Counted from the stretch's first letter, positions 35,953-46,241 are shown. The stretch is 64,000 nt of DNA from Tolypothrix bouteillei VB521301 (GCF_000760695.4 NZ_JHEG04000001.1:8345123-8409122); one strand, 5' to 3'. Notes: generated by a model from the sequence alone, not told the origin. A program made the numbers and translations.

Positions 35953-37709
35953 TTAGGCACAGTAGCAATACTAGTGAATCTTGGAAGACGTTAGCGTGGA
36001 AGAAATTCCGGGCAAACCTTTTCCGCTTACAAAGAAGAGTGTTTAAAGCGGTTCGAGTTGGCGACAAGCGCAAAGCCCGTCAATTACAAAAGCTGATCCT
36101 AAAATCTCGTGCGGCTAGGTTTCTGGCAATTCGTCAAGTAACACAGCTAAACGCTGGTAAAAAGACACCGGGTATTGATGGTAAAACCGCCTTAACTCAT
36201 GAGGAAAGATTCAGCCTCGAACTGCTATTAAGGCAGCTAAATTGGTATCACAAAAAGCTTAGGCAGATACCAATACCCAAGAAAGACGGCTCTATCAGAT
36301 ACCTAAAAATCCCCACTATCGCGGATAGAGCTTGGCAATGCCTAGCAAAATTCGCCCTAGAACCAGCACACGAAGCCACCTTCCACGCAAATAGCTACGG
36401 ATTTAGAACAGGGCGCTCCGCCCATGATGCCCAGAAGCAGGTGTTCGATCATCTCAAATCAAAGTCCAACGGCATCAACAAGAGAATCCTTGAGCTAGAT
36501 GTAGAAAAGTGCTTCGACCGGATTAATCACTCATCCATCATGTCGAACCTTATCGCCCCCCTAGGGCTAAAATTAGGGATATTCCGATGCCTCAAAGCCG
36601 GAATCAACCCCGAATTCCCTGAACAAGGTACCTGTCAAGGTGGGGTGGTGAGTCCACTACTAGCTAACATCGCCCTGAATGGAATCGAAGAAATACATAA
36701 ATACCACGTCAACAGAGGACGCAAAATAACAGCAACTACCCTCGAAAAGGACATTGTGAACGCCTGTGTTCGATATGCCGATGACGCGGTATTCTTCCTA
36801 CGACCAGAAGACGATGAAAAACAAATACTTGACAGTATTAGCCAATTCCTAGCAAAAAGAGGACTAAAGGTAAGTGAGAAAAAGACAAAGCTAACCGCCT
36901 CGACTTCAGGATTTGACTTTTTAGGCTGGCACTTCAAAGTACAGCAAAACGGCAAGTTTAGAAGCTCTCCCTCAGAGGAAAACTTCAAAGCATTCCGTAA
37001 GAAAGTCAAGAAAATTGTCAATAACTCGAATTATGGTGCTAACGAAAAAGCTAAGAAATTAGCCCCGATAGTCCGAGGATGGAGACAATACCACAAGTTC
37101 TGTAAAATGGACGGCTCTAAATTTAGCCTTTACTACGTACAATACAGAACCTACAAGGTATTCAACAAAGAAACCAAACAAGATTGCCTATCTAGCAAGA
37201 AACTGCTGGATAAAGCTTTCCCATCGGTTCCTTACTCCGAAAACCGCCACATTAAAGTCAAAAGAAATAAATCACCTTTTGATGGAGACTTAGTTTACTG
37301 GAGTGAACGCAACAGTAAGCTATATGACGGTATGACCTCAAGATTATTAAGGAAGCAAAGCCATACGTGTGGATACTGCGGTCACAAACTGACCTCAGAA
37401 GAAAAGGTAAATCTACATCATTTTGACGGCAATCATGGAAACTGGAAGGACTCAAACCTGACAGCAGTACACGAAAGCTGTCACGATTATCTCCACATGA
37501 AGCAAAAGGGGAAGGAGACTACGTTAATCACGCAAGTAGGTCTGGAAGTCACCGAAGAATACCTAGAAAATAATCCTCGGTGAAGGACAACCCGGTCTTA
37601 CGACGACAGAAACCTTAACCCTAAGAATATCGGAAGCTGGATGCGTAAAAATACGCACGTCCAGATTTAAAAGAGAGGGGCGAGAGGTAATACTCTCCCT
37701 CGACTCTAC
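35824..37709 (+). mobile_element. group II intron
   Basis: The 3' part shows a domain V hairpin at about 37633-37664 (CTGGATGCGT...ATACGCACGTCCAG) and a domain VI stem (GAGGGGCGAGAG/CTCTCCCTC), ending CTCTAC at about 37709. The 5' border is placed at GTGCAAAGG (35824) by resemblance to the GTGYG consensus and is approximate. The reverse transcriptase/maturase lies in domain IV. The 5' exon is a SNF2 helicase gene and the 3' exon a DUF2887 gene, so the flanks do not belong together. Confidence 0.75.
35949..37583 (+). CDS. ltrA: group II intron reverse transcriptase/maturase with HNH nuclease
   Basis: The 544-residue intron-encoded protein appears intact. RT domain: residues about 60-330 with the active site YADDAVFFL and preceding blocks GIDGKTALT, SYGFRTGRSAHDA and GTCQGGVVSPLLANIALNGIE. 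Maturase X domain: about 335-430 (IVRGWRQYHKFCKMDGSKF). C-terminal HNH endonuclease: about 465-520 (CGYCGHKL, then HHFDGNHGNWKDSNLTAVHESCHDYLH). It promotes intron splicing and retrohoming into DNA. Start ATG 35949 overlaps the stop of the upstream frame (ATGA). The intron may still be mobile. Confidence 0.93.
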   Translation: MIRHSSNTSESWKTLAWKKFRANLFRLQRRVFKAVRVGDKRKARQLQKLILKSRAARFLAIRQVTQLNAGKKTPGIDGKTALTHEERFSLELLLRQLNWYHKKLRQIPIPKKDGSIRYLKIPTIADRAWQCLAKFALEPAHEATFHANSYGFRTGRSAHDAQKQVFDHLKSKSNGINKRILELDVEKCFDRINHSSIMSNLIAPLGLKLGIFRCLKAGINPEFPEQGTCQGGVVSPLLANIALNGIEEIHKYHVNRGRKITATTLEKDIVNACVRYADDAVFFLRPEDDEKQILDSISQFLAKRGLKVSEKKTKLTASTSGFDFLGWHFKVQQNGKFRSSPSEENFKAFRKKVKKIVNNSNYGANEKAKKLAPIVRGWRQYHKFCKMDGSKFSLYYVQYRTYKVFNKETKQDCLSSKKLLDKAFPSVPYSENRHIKVKRNKSPFDGDLVYWSERNSKLYDGMTSRLLRKQSHTCGYCGHKLTSEEKVNLHHFDGNHGNWKDSNLTAVHESCHDYLHMKQKGKETTLITQVGLEVTEEYLENNPR

Positions 37710-38356
37710 CCGAGTTGCTGTACCATCGCTTTTTTTCAGAATCGTTACTGTATCTGCATCGCAATCCATGGGTGTATGATGATTGGTATGGAGTAGTGAT
37801 TTTTCCCTCAAGGAGTTTAGAACCACAAAAGACAAATCTCCATCGCTCGCTCATCAACAGTTCGCAAGTGCGACGCATCTATTTAGATGAGTTGGGTAAC
37901 CCTGAAGAACAACCAGTTGCAATTAGCTTGCTGCAACTAACCATCGCGTCGGAAGCACAAATGGTAGCACAAGCAAAGCAGTTAATTGAGCGGGTCAAAG
38001 CTGAAGAAACAAGCCCCCTCCCAAAGGATGACATAATAGATGTAATTACAACCATCGCTGTTTACAAGTTTATTAATTTGAGCCGAGTTGAGGTGGAAGC
38101 CATGTTAGGAATTGATTTAGAGCAAACCAGAGTTTATCAAGAAGCGAAAGAAGAAGGTCGTCAAGAAGGTCGTCTAGAAGGTCGTCAAGAAGGTCGTCAA
38201 GAAGGTCGTCAAGAAGGTCGCCAAGAAGGTCGAGAAGCATTACAATTGGAGCTTGTACTCCGAATGTCACAGCGTGGAATGACACAGCAAGAGATAGCAG
38301 AGTTACTTGGATTAACTCTTGAACAAGTCAGACAAATTGCTCGCACACAAGCTTAA
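37710..38356 (+). pseudogene. DUF2887 (Rpn-type PD-(D/E)XK) protein lacking its N-terminus
   Basis: From the intron border the frame reads ELLYHRFFSESLLYLHRNPW, then YGVVIFPSRSLE, RRIYLDELGNPEEQPVAISLLQL and YKFINLSRVEVEAMLGIDLEQTRVYQEAKEEGR. This is the C-terminal two-thirds of DUF2887 proteins, members of the Rpn/transposase-associated nuclease group. The first ~80 residues, with part of the nuclease core, are missing. A 12-bp tandem repeat encodes (EGRQ)n at about 38150-38235, followed by a helix-turn-helix-like end (RGMTQQEIAELLGLTLEQVRQIA). A TTG at 37715 would be the only start. Confidence 0.75.
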
Positions 38357-38882
38357 GAAACGACAGAGACAAAAAGCTTTCTTCGCAAGAAGATGATTTG
38401 ATGACATAAATATGATGAAGGATTGATATTTAACAAATTAGGTGCTCATTCGCCTTTGACAAATTGCTCGCGTGCAAGCTTAACAAATGTTAGAGATAAT
38501 AGACGTTCTTCGCGAGCAGATAATTTGAGAAAATCAAAATGAGGAAGGATTGATACTTAACAAATTGGGTGCTCGTTCGCCGTTAATAAATTCATTGATT
38601 CGAGCCAAGTTGAAGTGGAAGCCATGTTAGGAATTGATTTAGAGAAAACCAGAGTTTATCAAGAAGCTAAAGAAGAAGGTCGTCAAGAAGGTCGCCAAGA
38701 AGGTCGAGAAGCATTACAATTGGAGCTTGTACTCCGAATGTTACAGCGTGGGATGACACAGCATGAGATAGCAGAGTTACTTGGGTTAACTCTTGAACAA
38801 GTTGGACAAATTGCTCGCACACAAGCTTAAGAAACGTTAGAGATAATAGACGTTCTTTGCGAGATGATTTGATGAAATAAAT
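38330..38882 (+). repeat. tandem partial duplications of the DUF2887 3' end
   Basis: The gene end plus its downstream DNA (ATTGCTCGC...AAGCTTAA...GGATTGATA.TTAACAAATT.GGTGCTC.TTCGCC) recurs at about 38330-38455 and 38458-38583. A third copy of the gene end, with part of the downstream DNA, is at 38805-38880. Confidence 0.75.
38590..38830 (+). pseudogene. second, truncated DUF2887 C-terminal copy
   Basis: The frame reads SSQVEVEAMLGIDLEKTRVY, then a shortened EGRQ repeat and LRMLQRGMTQHEIAELLGLTLEQVGQIARTQA. It is about 90% identical to the end of the copy at 37710-38356, with fewer EGRQ units. It has no N-terminal half and is a duplication fragment. Confidence 0.75.
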
Positions 38883-39125
38883 ATGAATATTATACTTACA
38901 CCAAAGCAAGAAAAATTTATCCAAGCCAAGTTGCAAACAGGTAAATATCGTAATGCTGAAGAATTGTTAGAGATTGTTTTCAGACTGCTTGATGAATATG
39001 AGCAGGCTGATGCTGACTGGATAAATTCTGCCAGAGAAAAAATAGATGTTGCGATCGCAACAAGCAAACAAACTCCACCTATCGACGGGAAAACTTTTGT
39101 TAACCAAATTCTGACACAATTCTAG
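38883..39125 (+). CDS. ParD/CC2985-like antitoxin, orphan
   Basis: The 80-residue protein (MNIILTPKQEKFIQAKLQTG, then YRNAEELLEIVFRLLDEYEQ) resembles ribbon-helix-helix ParD-type antitoxins: an N-terminal strand for DNA binding, two helices and an extended acidic tail that would wrap a ParE toxin. No ParE/RelE gene follows before the methylase pseudogene at 39205, so it is an orphan. Family call by pattern only. Confidence 0.6.
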   Translation: MNIILTPKQEKFIQAKLQTGKYRNAEELLEIVFRLLDEYEQADADWINSAREKIDVAIATSKQTPPIDGKTFVNQILTQF

Positions 39126-39204
39126 CAGGTACGTGAGGAGTAAGGCTAAAATCAATACCGTGTAAGTCGTTTTTGCACAGCCACATAAATCTCAATTCTC
39201 ACAT

Positions 39205-42200
39205 ATGCCTCTCGCACTTCTCCAACACTGCACTTTTACAGGTCCTGCTTTACCCAAACCTTTTGTTCGCTTTGAGTTAGAAAAAAAACTTACAAAAGCA
39301 AAGCTTATCCATAAAATTACGGGAAATGAGGGGAAGGAATTACAAGAGGCTTGGACTGTCTACCGACGTAAATTGAGGGAATTGGCAACGCGAGGGGGTG
39401 CGGTACGTGTCAGAAATCATATTATATTACCGTTATTAAAGTTACTATGATATGACCGTATTGAATCAGCAGGAGATGTTGCAACTCGCGAGGGGTTGGA
39501 ATCGGGCGGAGAGTTGTTGGTAAGTGCGGATGGTAAAGCAAAATTGCGGGTGTGGTGTGTAGATTTTGAGACGGATTTGGATGCACCTGCTCGACGCGGA
39601 AGTGCTTATCGTTACAGCCATTTACGCATTGCTCAACGGGTATTACTGACGAGTGGGGAACGGTTGGGTTTGTTAACAAACGGGGTAGAATTGCGGTTGT
39701 TAATTTCTGACCCTGCACGTCCGGATTCTCAAGTTAATATTGCTATTGACCCATATTGGAAACGCGATCGCAATCTTCCCGATTCTTTCTTGTTTTTTCT
39801 AGCCCTAGCTTGTCCCGATGGAGTCAAAGCTTTACCTGACTTGGTAGAGAAGGCGAGGTTACAACAGGCGCGAGTCACGAAGGAGTTACGGCTACAAGCG
39901 CGACGTGCAGTTGAAAGGTTTATACAGGAAATTTTAGACCATCCCCGGAATGCTGAAATCTTACGTACCAAGTCTCAACAGAGTGCAGAATTTGCAAAAG
40001 CACTTTGGAAGGAAGGGTTAATTATTGTTTATCGTTTGTTGTTTATCCTGAAGTCGGAGACAAACGATAACCCCGCACAGGCGTTTAGCTTTGCTTCTGC
40101 AAGTTTGTGGCGCAATACTTTTTCACCGAGTTTGGCTTTAGCAGATTATGGGCGCAAGATTTTGGATGATGGTTGGGAGACGGGGAGTTTCTTAGAGTCG
40201 GGAATGCGTGCGTTATTTAAAATGTTCGTCTCTGGTATTGAGTGTACGGAAATGTCGGTAAAACCCCTCGGTGGTGCGTTGTTTGGGGAGAATGCAACGC
40301 CTGTATTGTCTTATTTAACTTGGGGAGAGAGGGCTGTTGCTCATTTGTTGGATCAATTGTTATGGACTACGCCGCAAAAGGGGAAAGGGCGGGAAAGAGT
40401 TCATTATGGTCCTTTGGATATGGAAGATTTGGGGCGAGTTTACGAAGCTTTGTTGGAATTAGAACCGGGAATTACAACTGAACCTATGTGTCGTTTGCGG
40501 CGACAAAAATTAGAGGTGGTTGTTCCTATAGCCCAGGGGGAGAAATATCGTCCCGCTTTTGAAGACAAGGGGAGAGTAGAACAAGGAGAAGAGGAGATAG
40601 GGGAAGAGGATGAGGAGGAAATAGAAGAGGAGGAGACGACAAAGCGGGGTAAGAAAACTAAGGTGGAATGGATAGAAGAAATTCCGCCGGGACGGTTTTA
40701 TTTACGGGTTGGTTTGGGAAGAAAAGCAAGTGGTTCCTATTACACTCCTCGTTCTTTTGTTAGGTTCTTGGTGAAGGAAACATTGGAACCCCAAATCAAC
40801 GAACTCAGTCCAAAAGAAGATCCAAAACCGGGGGAGATATTGAAATTAAAGGTTTTAGATCCAGCTATGGGAAGCGGTCACTTTTTAGTGGAAGCTTGTC
40901 GTTTTTTGGGTGAGAAATTATATGAGGCTTGTCGGTTATGTGATGAATTGGCTTTGAAAGCCGAACAACAAGCAGAAAGTTCTGAGGATGAAGAAACGCG
41001 AAAGTTGGCTTTTCAAAGAGCAAAAATATTCCGTCAACGAGCGATCGATCTACCCGATCCAGATGATAAATTAATGAAGTATTTACCTTCGGCTGCACCA
41101 GAAGGTGAAGAAACGGGATTTTCTCAAGCAGAAGCGATCGCATTATGTCGGCGTTTGGTTGCGGTACATTGTTTGTATGGGGTGGATAAGAATCCTTTGG
41201 CGGTGGAGTTAGCGAAGTTATCTTTATGGTTGGAGTCTCACGCTGAGGGTTTACCTTTGACTTTTTTAGACCACCGTTTGGTGTTGGGAGATTCTTTGAC
41301 GGGTCCGTTTTTTGAGCATTTGTTGACGTATCCCGGTGGAAAGCAAGATCGAGTCGATGATGTCTTTGCACAGAATCTTCGTCAGATGAATGGTTATTTC
41401 AAGAAAATAGCGAACGTCAAGCACTTGATTACACTCTAGATTTTGTCCAAAAAACAGGTGGCGAATATTTGAGTTTGCTAGAGTTGCGTTCTGAGAAAGA
41501 TTTAGAGGTTGCTAAGACTTGCTTTGCCAATGGCGAACCTTTTGGTAAGGTGTGCGATCGCTTAGGTGTTAAACTAGGTCGCGAACTTAATATGACTGAT
41601 GATGCTTGGCGCTTTACACCTACTTCTGAAATTTTACCAGATGGTAAAGACCCACGCAATCCAGAGGTGGCAAAGCAACTGTTGGAAATGGGTTATCTTG
41701 TGCTTCATGAGGGGAAAACTTTTCATCAGTATACTGATAGATGGGAAGAACGCTCTAGATATTTAGTTTCTCTTTTAAAACTACAAGATAAACAGGAAAT
41801 TTTAAAATTAGTGAAATTTTATAGAATTGGAATTCGAGAAGTTTCTTCAAGCACGAATGAGAGAACATTAATAGCAGCGCTCTTGTCATATGGTACTACT
41901 TCAGGTCACACCGTAACACATGAAAAATTAGCTGCTGAACGTAGTATAGCAATAGCTTGTGCAACGATCTCATTTCTAAATTCTTACTCTGTTGACTGGG
42001 TAATACGTTTAAGTGCTGCTTCTCATGTTACAAAATTTCTACTTAACATGATCCCGGTTCCTTCTTTTTCCCATGCTTTCCTTTCCCACTCCGCCCTACG
42101 CCTAACCTGCAATCACACCGGATACGAACCCCTGTGGCGGGAACAACTAAGCGAAATTTGGAGAGAAAGCCAATCCCCTTTCACCTTCCCAGTTCTCCCC

Positions 42201-42557
42201 TCAGAAGACGATCGCTGGTTAGTTCGTGCTGCTATAGATGCAGTTGTCGCTGATGCTTACGGACTCAACCGAGAACAATACGCCCACATCCTCTCAACTT
42301 TCAGTCACAAAAGTTATCCCAAAGCACCACAACTTTGTCTCGCTTGCTTTGACGAACTCCAAACTATTGGACTTGAAACTTTTACAAAGAAATACGATCC
42401 TTACTGGGATATTCCCCTCAATGAAAACTTACCAAAACCCGTCATAGATTTGCCCATTCCCAATCAAAGTAATGAGAATGTGGTTTCTACAGATGATGGT
42501 AGCTTCCAACTGACTCCACCTCCAGAGGGGAAACCAAAGCGGAGAAAGAAGAAGTAA
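39205..42557 (+). pseudogene. adenine-specific DNA methylase (DrmMI/PglX-like), nonsense codon and internal deletion
   Basis: Reads as one gene in three pieces. 39205-39450 encodes the N-terminus (MPLALLQHCTFTGPALPKPF to LPLLKLL), then an in-frame TGA at 39448-39450. The same frame resumes with [20 protein letters not shown] and runs to 41439, including the SAM motif [17 protein letters not shown]. At about 41390 the frame changes, and the text from [20 protein letters not shown] to 42557 is the C-terminal part (DDAWRFTPTSEILPDGKDPR; NREQYAHILSTFSHKSYPKAP). The catalytic NPPY/F/W motif, which should lie at the junction, is absent, so several hundred bases were lost. A large Eco57I-like N6-adenine methyltransferase of a DISARM/BREX-type system is the best call. 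It cannot methylate. Confidence 0.85.
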
Positions 42558-42589
42558 TACTAGACCTCAGTGCTATACCCCCCTGACTG

Positions 42590-42780
42590 CTTAGTCCGCG
42601 TAGGCGGTGAGTCCAGCGCTGCAGGAGGGTTTCCTGCTCCCTGCCAACTGGCGTATAGCCTGCCGCATCGCGTATAGCCCTGGCGGGCATAGCCTGCGGC
42701 ATCGCGGAGCGTGCGCTTTGCGCTTAGTGTGTGCCTTGCACATAGCGTCTCGGTAAGGAGATACCCGGAGGAACGTTTGT
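42590..42780. repeat. GC-rich dispersed repeat block
   Basis: GC-rich text with recurring GGCGTATAGCCTG, CATCGCG and GCGTGCGCTTTGCGCTTAG units, short palindromes and no coding sense. Such blocks are dispersed through filamentous cyanobacterial genomes. It fills the gap after the methylase pseudogene. Confidence 0.7.
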
Positions 42781-42891
42781 ACAGTCGCGATTTCTAATCG
42801 TTAGGGCAAAAAAGGGTTATAAAAGCGGATTTAGCATGATGGGAGATGGGTTGGGAGTGAGGTACTTCGAGAATGGGGAATGAAAAAATGT

Positions 42892-42914
42892 GCGGGTTTG
42901 TTTAAAAAACCCGC
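42892..42914 (-). terminator. terminator of the Rpn-type gene
   Basis: A GCGGGTTT/AAACCCGC stem with a short loop, followed on the minus strand by ACATTTTTT. Confidence 0.75.
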
Positions 42915-42949
42915 TTTGGTGCATTCATTTGAAGTTAATAAAAGTTGAC

Positions 42950-43858
42950 TTAACGGATGCCCGAAAACCTAGCTAACAGTTCCTCGCGAGATAATTCTAT
43001 ACAAAGACGAGTATATTCCTCTAACGGTAACTGTAGCATGGGTTCAACTATGGCCGATAGTTCCTCATCTAAAGAACCAAAACGGACTCTGAGCAAATTT
43101 TCCACAACTTGGCGTTGTCCTTGTTGTAGTCCTTGTTGTAGTCCCTGTTGTAATATATTAGTCCTTTCTCGCTCGTAAACCTCTTTAAAGTTCATAACGA
43201 TCTCCCGATCTTCTTCAGTCATGTCTTCTGGATTTCTGGCTACACTAATGCGCCAGCTAAAAAGTAGTTCTATCAGGTTTTGACGCAACGGATTGTTTGG
43301 TGAAAGTGCAGCCACCTCCCTTGCTGCATTTTGCTGAACAGATCCCCTCCCTAAAACTCTACACATGAGTGTTTCATTCGTAACTGGCAACTCGTTAATT
43401 GCCACTATCGCTGTTCGGAAAGACTCAGGGAAAAAATACACTCCTTGAGGCCATTTTTGTAGCTCTAGTTTAGCGCCAAAACTCTCCAACAACGTATCCG
43501 AAGCCGAAGTCGCTAAAATCCACAAACGCGGTAAATTATTCTCTGGCAAAGAAGTTTTTTCTCGCTTTGCTTTACGTTGCAATTCCCCGAAGTAAGCAAG
43601 TAGCTTGAGTAAGCAATTACGTACTTCTGTTCTGCTAGGTTGATTGCGAAAAGGTTCTAACAAACAAGTACTGGCTGTTATTTTCCCAAGCAGTCCTAGA
43701 GATTCCAGATTCGCCTGGGGTGAAGGTAAGGGGGAAAACAAAATATCTGCCTGACGAACCTCATCAGTGATTTCTCGGCTGACTTCCACCTTACCGAAAG
43801 GTGACAGTAACTCTTCTAAATATTGTTTTGCAAATTGGTCGTGAGGCTGTCGAATCAT
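42950..43858 (-). CDS. Rpn-family putative nuclease with DUF4351-like tail
   Basis: The 302-residue protein starts MIRQPHDQFAKQYLEELLSP (ATG 43858) and continues with REITDEVRQADILFSP, where the Asp is a plausible PD-(D/E)XK metal ligand. The core is VEVSREITDEVRQADIL ... PRLWILATSASDTLLESFG. A coiled Gln-rich repeat (LQQGLQQGQRQ) leads to a helical C-terminus (LLRVRFGSLDEELSAIVEPMLQL) like DUF4351. Rpn proteins promote recombination or act as nucleases in host-phage conflict and are abundant in cyanobacteria. The gene is transcribed against the rest of the island and seems intact. Confidence 0.75.
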   Translation of the reverse strand: MIRQPHDQFAKQYLEELLSPFGKVEVSREITDEVRQADILFSPLPSPQANLESLGLLGKITASTCLLEPFRNQPSRTEVRNCLLKLLAYFGELQRKAKREKTSLPENNLPRLWILATSASDTLLESFGAKLELQKWPQGVYFFPESFRTAIVAINELPVTNETLMCRVLGRGSVQQNAAREVAALSPNNPLRQNLIELLFSWRISVARNPEDMTEEDREIVMNFKEVYERERTNILQQGLQQGLQQGQRQVVENLLRVRFGSLDEELSAIVEPMLQLPLEEYTRLCIELSREELLARFSGIR

Positions 43859-44098
43859 TGTTATTTGCGATCGCCTTAAGCATTAAAGCGTGTTTCTTAG
43901 CATTTTTTATCTTAATTGTTAAAAATAAACTTTTTTAGTCAAAAAATAAATATTCTTCCTAAATTTACCCTATAAAGAAACTTCTTAATAATTTTTCTTG
44001 ACATTATAAGTTGCGTATTGGCAAATTATACGGTCATATGCTATACCTCTCGTTAGCGATTACCATAATCAAAACCAATTCGGCATATTCCATACCTC

Positions 44099-46183
44099 AT
44101 GTCAACTTTAGCTACATCTACTTGGACGGTATCCTTCGCCCACACCTTTCTCAACGAAGCCCTGAATATACCGAAAAAAATCAGCCAGCGTTTGCCCAAA
44201 ACCGTTAAAATCCTGGAAAAAGACCCGATTTCCGCCCAAGGTGATGCTAAAAAGCTAAAGAACTATAAAAATGTTTACCGCGTTCGTATTGGTGATTATC
44301 GATTAATCTACAGTATCGGTCAAAACAGCGTCAAACTCCTCAGCCTCCGCAAGCGCAACGAAAGAACCTACGAACTAGAATTTTCTCCATCAGATACCGA
44401 AGTCGTCGAAATCACCCATTGCGACCCCATCTTAGAAGAAGACACAACAGGACAACAAATCAAACCCGTATCCCCACCACCCAAAAATCTCCTTCCCCAA
44501 AACCTCACTCCCACCCTCCTTACAAAGTGGCGCATTCCCGAAGAATATTGGCAAGATTTGCAAAAAGTTCGCACGGAAGATGACTTACTCAACTTACCAA
44601 TTCCTCACCAATTTATCGATCGCATTTTAGATAATCTCTTCCCTCGTTCCCTTGAAGACATTGATACCCAGCCAGAATACTTACTGCAAAACCCGGAAGA
44701 TTTGGAACGTTATGTCGAAGGCGAACTAGCAGCTTTTTTATTAAAACTCGATCCCGAACAAGAAAAGTTGCGGGATGGTATAACTGAAGGTCCTACCTTA
44801 GTCAAAGGCGGTCCCGGTACGGGAAAATCAACACTAGCCCTATACCAGGTGCAAAAACTTCATACATTGGGTTATCAATCTATCCTCTTTACAACCTACA
44901 CCAACGCCCTAGTTTCTTACTCCGAACAACTCTTAACTCAATTACTGGGTAAATCCCCTAAAGATTGCGGTGTTGATGTTGTCACTGTTGATTCCCTAAC
45001 GCGTTCTTACTACAAACAACGCTATGGCGAACCTCATTTTGCGAAACCAGAACAAGCACTCCACTATTTAGAAACAGCGCTGCAAACAACAGAAATTCCT
45101 TCCAAAAACATTTTTGACCGCCAAGTACGCTTACAAAGTCTGCAACGTTTGGGAACTCCCTACTTACTGCAAGAAATCTTGGATGTCATTGAAACCTGGG
45201 GTATCTCCAGTTTAGAGGAATACCTAGCCGCAAACCGCCAAGGACGAGTTGTTCCCCTCCGCAATCAAACACGGGAAGCTATTTGGGCAGTATACCAAAC
45301 TTGGCTGCAACTCATGGAGCAAAATCGCTTAATTACCTGGGAACAAATGCGCCGTCAAGCACTGGAATACGTTTCACAATTACCTCAAAAACCTTATCAA
45401 GCAATCCTTATTGATGAAGCACAAGATTTATCTCCAACCGCCTTGCGCTTCTTACTCGCCTTGATTCCTTCCTTCAAGGGAGTTTACTTAACTGCTGATG
45501 CTTCCCAATCTCTCTATCAACGTGGCTTTAGTTGGAAACAGATTCATGTAGATTTAAAAGTCAGTGGGAGGACTTTAATGCTACGTCGCAATTACCGCAA
45601 CACCCAACAAATCTCCTCAGCTTGTGCCACCATTTTAGAAGGAACAAATGCGGGAGATGAAGAATGTCTGCAACAATTATCTTCTCCCTATCAAGGAAAT
45701 TCACCCACCTTGCTGTTGATAGAGAACATCGACAAACAAGTACAAGCCATAGGGGAATTTTTTACCACCGCCGCCAAACAGTTTCGCCTTCCTATTCATG
45801 GTGGAGGGGTACTTTGTCCCAACTCCCAACTCGGACAAGATATCGCCCGTCGTCTCAGCCAACGAGGTTGGAAAGCTCAGTTTGTTTCTGGTAAGGAAAT
45901 CGATCTCAACGCTCGTTATATTAAGGTGTTAACTCTCCACTCAGCGAAAGGTTTGGAATTTCCTTTTGTAGCTGTTGTTGGTTTGCAAGCAGGAATTTTA
46001 CCTCGGATTGATGAGACAATTCCTCAAGAGGAAATACCTGCTACGCTGAACGAGCAACGTCGCTTGTTTTATGTGGGTTGCACTCGCGCTATGCGGGCTT
46101 TGATGGTGTGCGGTTCTAAAGTGTCTCCTTCTCAATTTCTAGATTCTCTTTCCTCTTCTCGTTGGCAAAAGATTCAAGTTTAA
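44099..46183 (+). CDS. RelE-like domain fused to UvrD-type helicase
   Basis: An intact 694-residue fusion. Residues 1-90 resemble a RelE/ParE toxin (ISQRLPKTVKILEKDPISAQGDAKKLKNYKNVYRVRIGDYRLIYSI). A linker precedes an SF1 helicase: Walker A LVKGGPGTGKSTLALYQVQ (about residues 238-256), motif II AILIDEAQDLSPTALRFLLA, motif III/IV LTADASQSLYQRGFSWKQI with LRRNYRNTQQI, and motifs V-VI VLTLHSAKGLEFPFVAVVG and RRLFYVGCTRAMRAL. It is the only large island gene with no visible lesion. Function is unproven; nuclease-helicase effector or RNA/DNA sensing is inferred. No Shine-Dalgarno precedes ATG 44099. Confidence 0.88.
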   Translation: MSTLATSTWTVSFAHTFLNEALNIPKKISQRLPKTVKILEKDPISAQGDAKKLKNYKNVYRVRIGDYRLIYSIGQNSVKLLSLRKRNERTYELEFSPSDTEVVEITHCDPILEEDTTGQQIKPVSPPPKNLLPQNLTPTLLTKWRIPEEYWQDLQKVRTEDDLLNLPIPHQFIDRILDNLFPRSLEDIDTQPEYLLQNPEDLERYVEGELAAFLLKLDPEQEKLRDGITEGPTLVKGGPGTGKSTLALYQVQKLHTLGYQSILFTTYTNALVSYSEQLLTQLLGKSPKDCGVDVVTVDSLTRSYYKQRYGEPHFAKPEQALHYLETALQTTEIPSKNIFDRQVRLQSLQRLGTPYLLQEILDVIETWGISSLEEYLAANRQGRVVPLRNQTREAIWAVYQTWLQLMEQNRLITWEQMRRQALEYVSQLPQKPYQAILIDEAQDLSPTALRFLLALIPSFKGVYLTADASQSLYQRGFSWKQIHVDLKVSGRTLMLRRNYRNTQQISSACATILEGTNAGDEECLQQLSSPYQGNSPTLLLIENIDKQVQAIGEFFTTAAKQFRLPIHGGGVLCPNSQLGQDIARRLSQRGWKAQFVSGKEIDLNARYIKVLTLHSAKGLEFPFVAVVGLQAGILPRIDETIPQEEIPATLNEQRRLFYVGCTRAMRALMVCGSKVSPSQFLDSLSSSRWQKIQV

Positions 46184-46241
46184 TTAACCGCAGATGAACG
46201 CAGATGCAGGCTGACGAAGTTTATGTTTTTTGAGAAGTTTT

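Noticed and set aside
38883..39125. Complete ParDE toxin-antitoxin pair
   Set aside because: Only the antitoxin-like gene is present; the 80 bp before the methylase pseudogene hold no toxin.
42590..42780. GC-rich block as a possible foreign gene or RNA
   Set aside because: It consists of short recurring palindromic units without coding sense, typical of dispersed cyanobacterial repeats.
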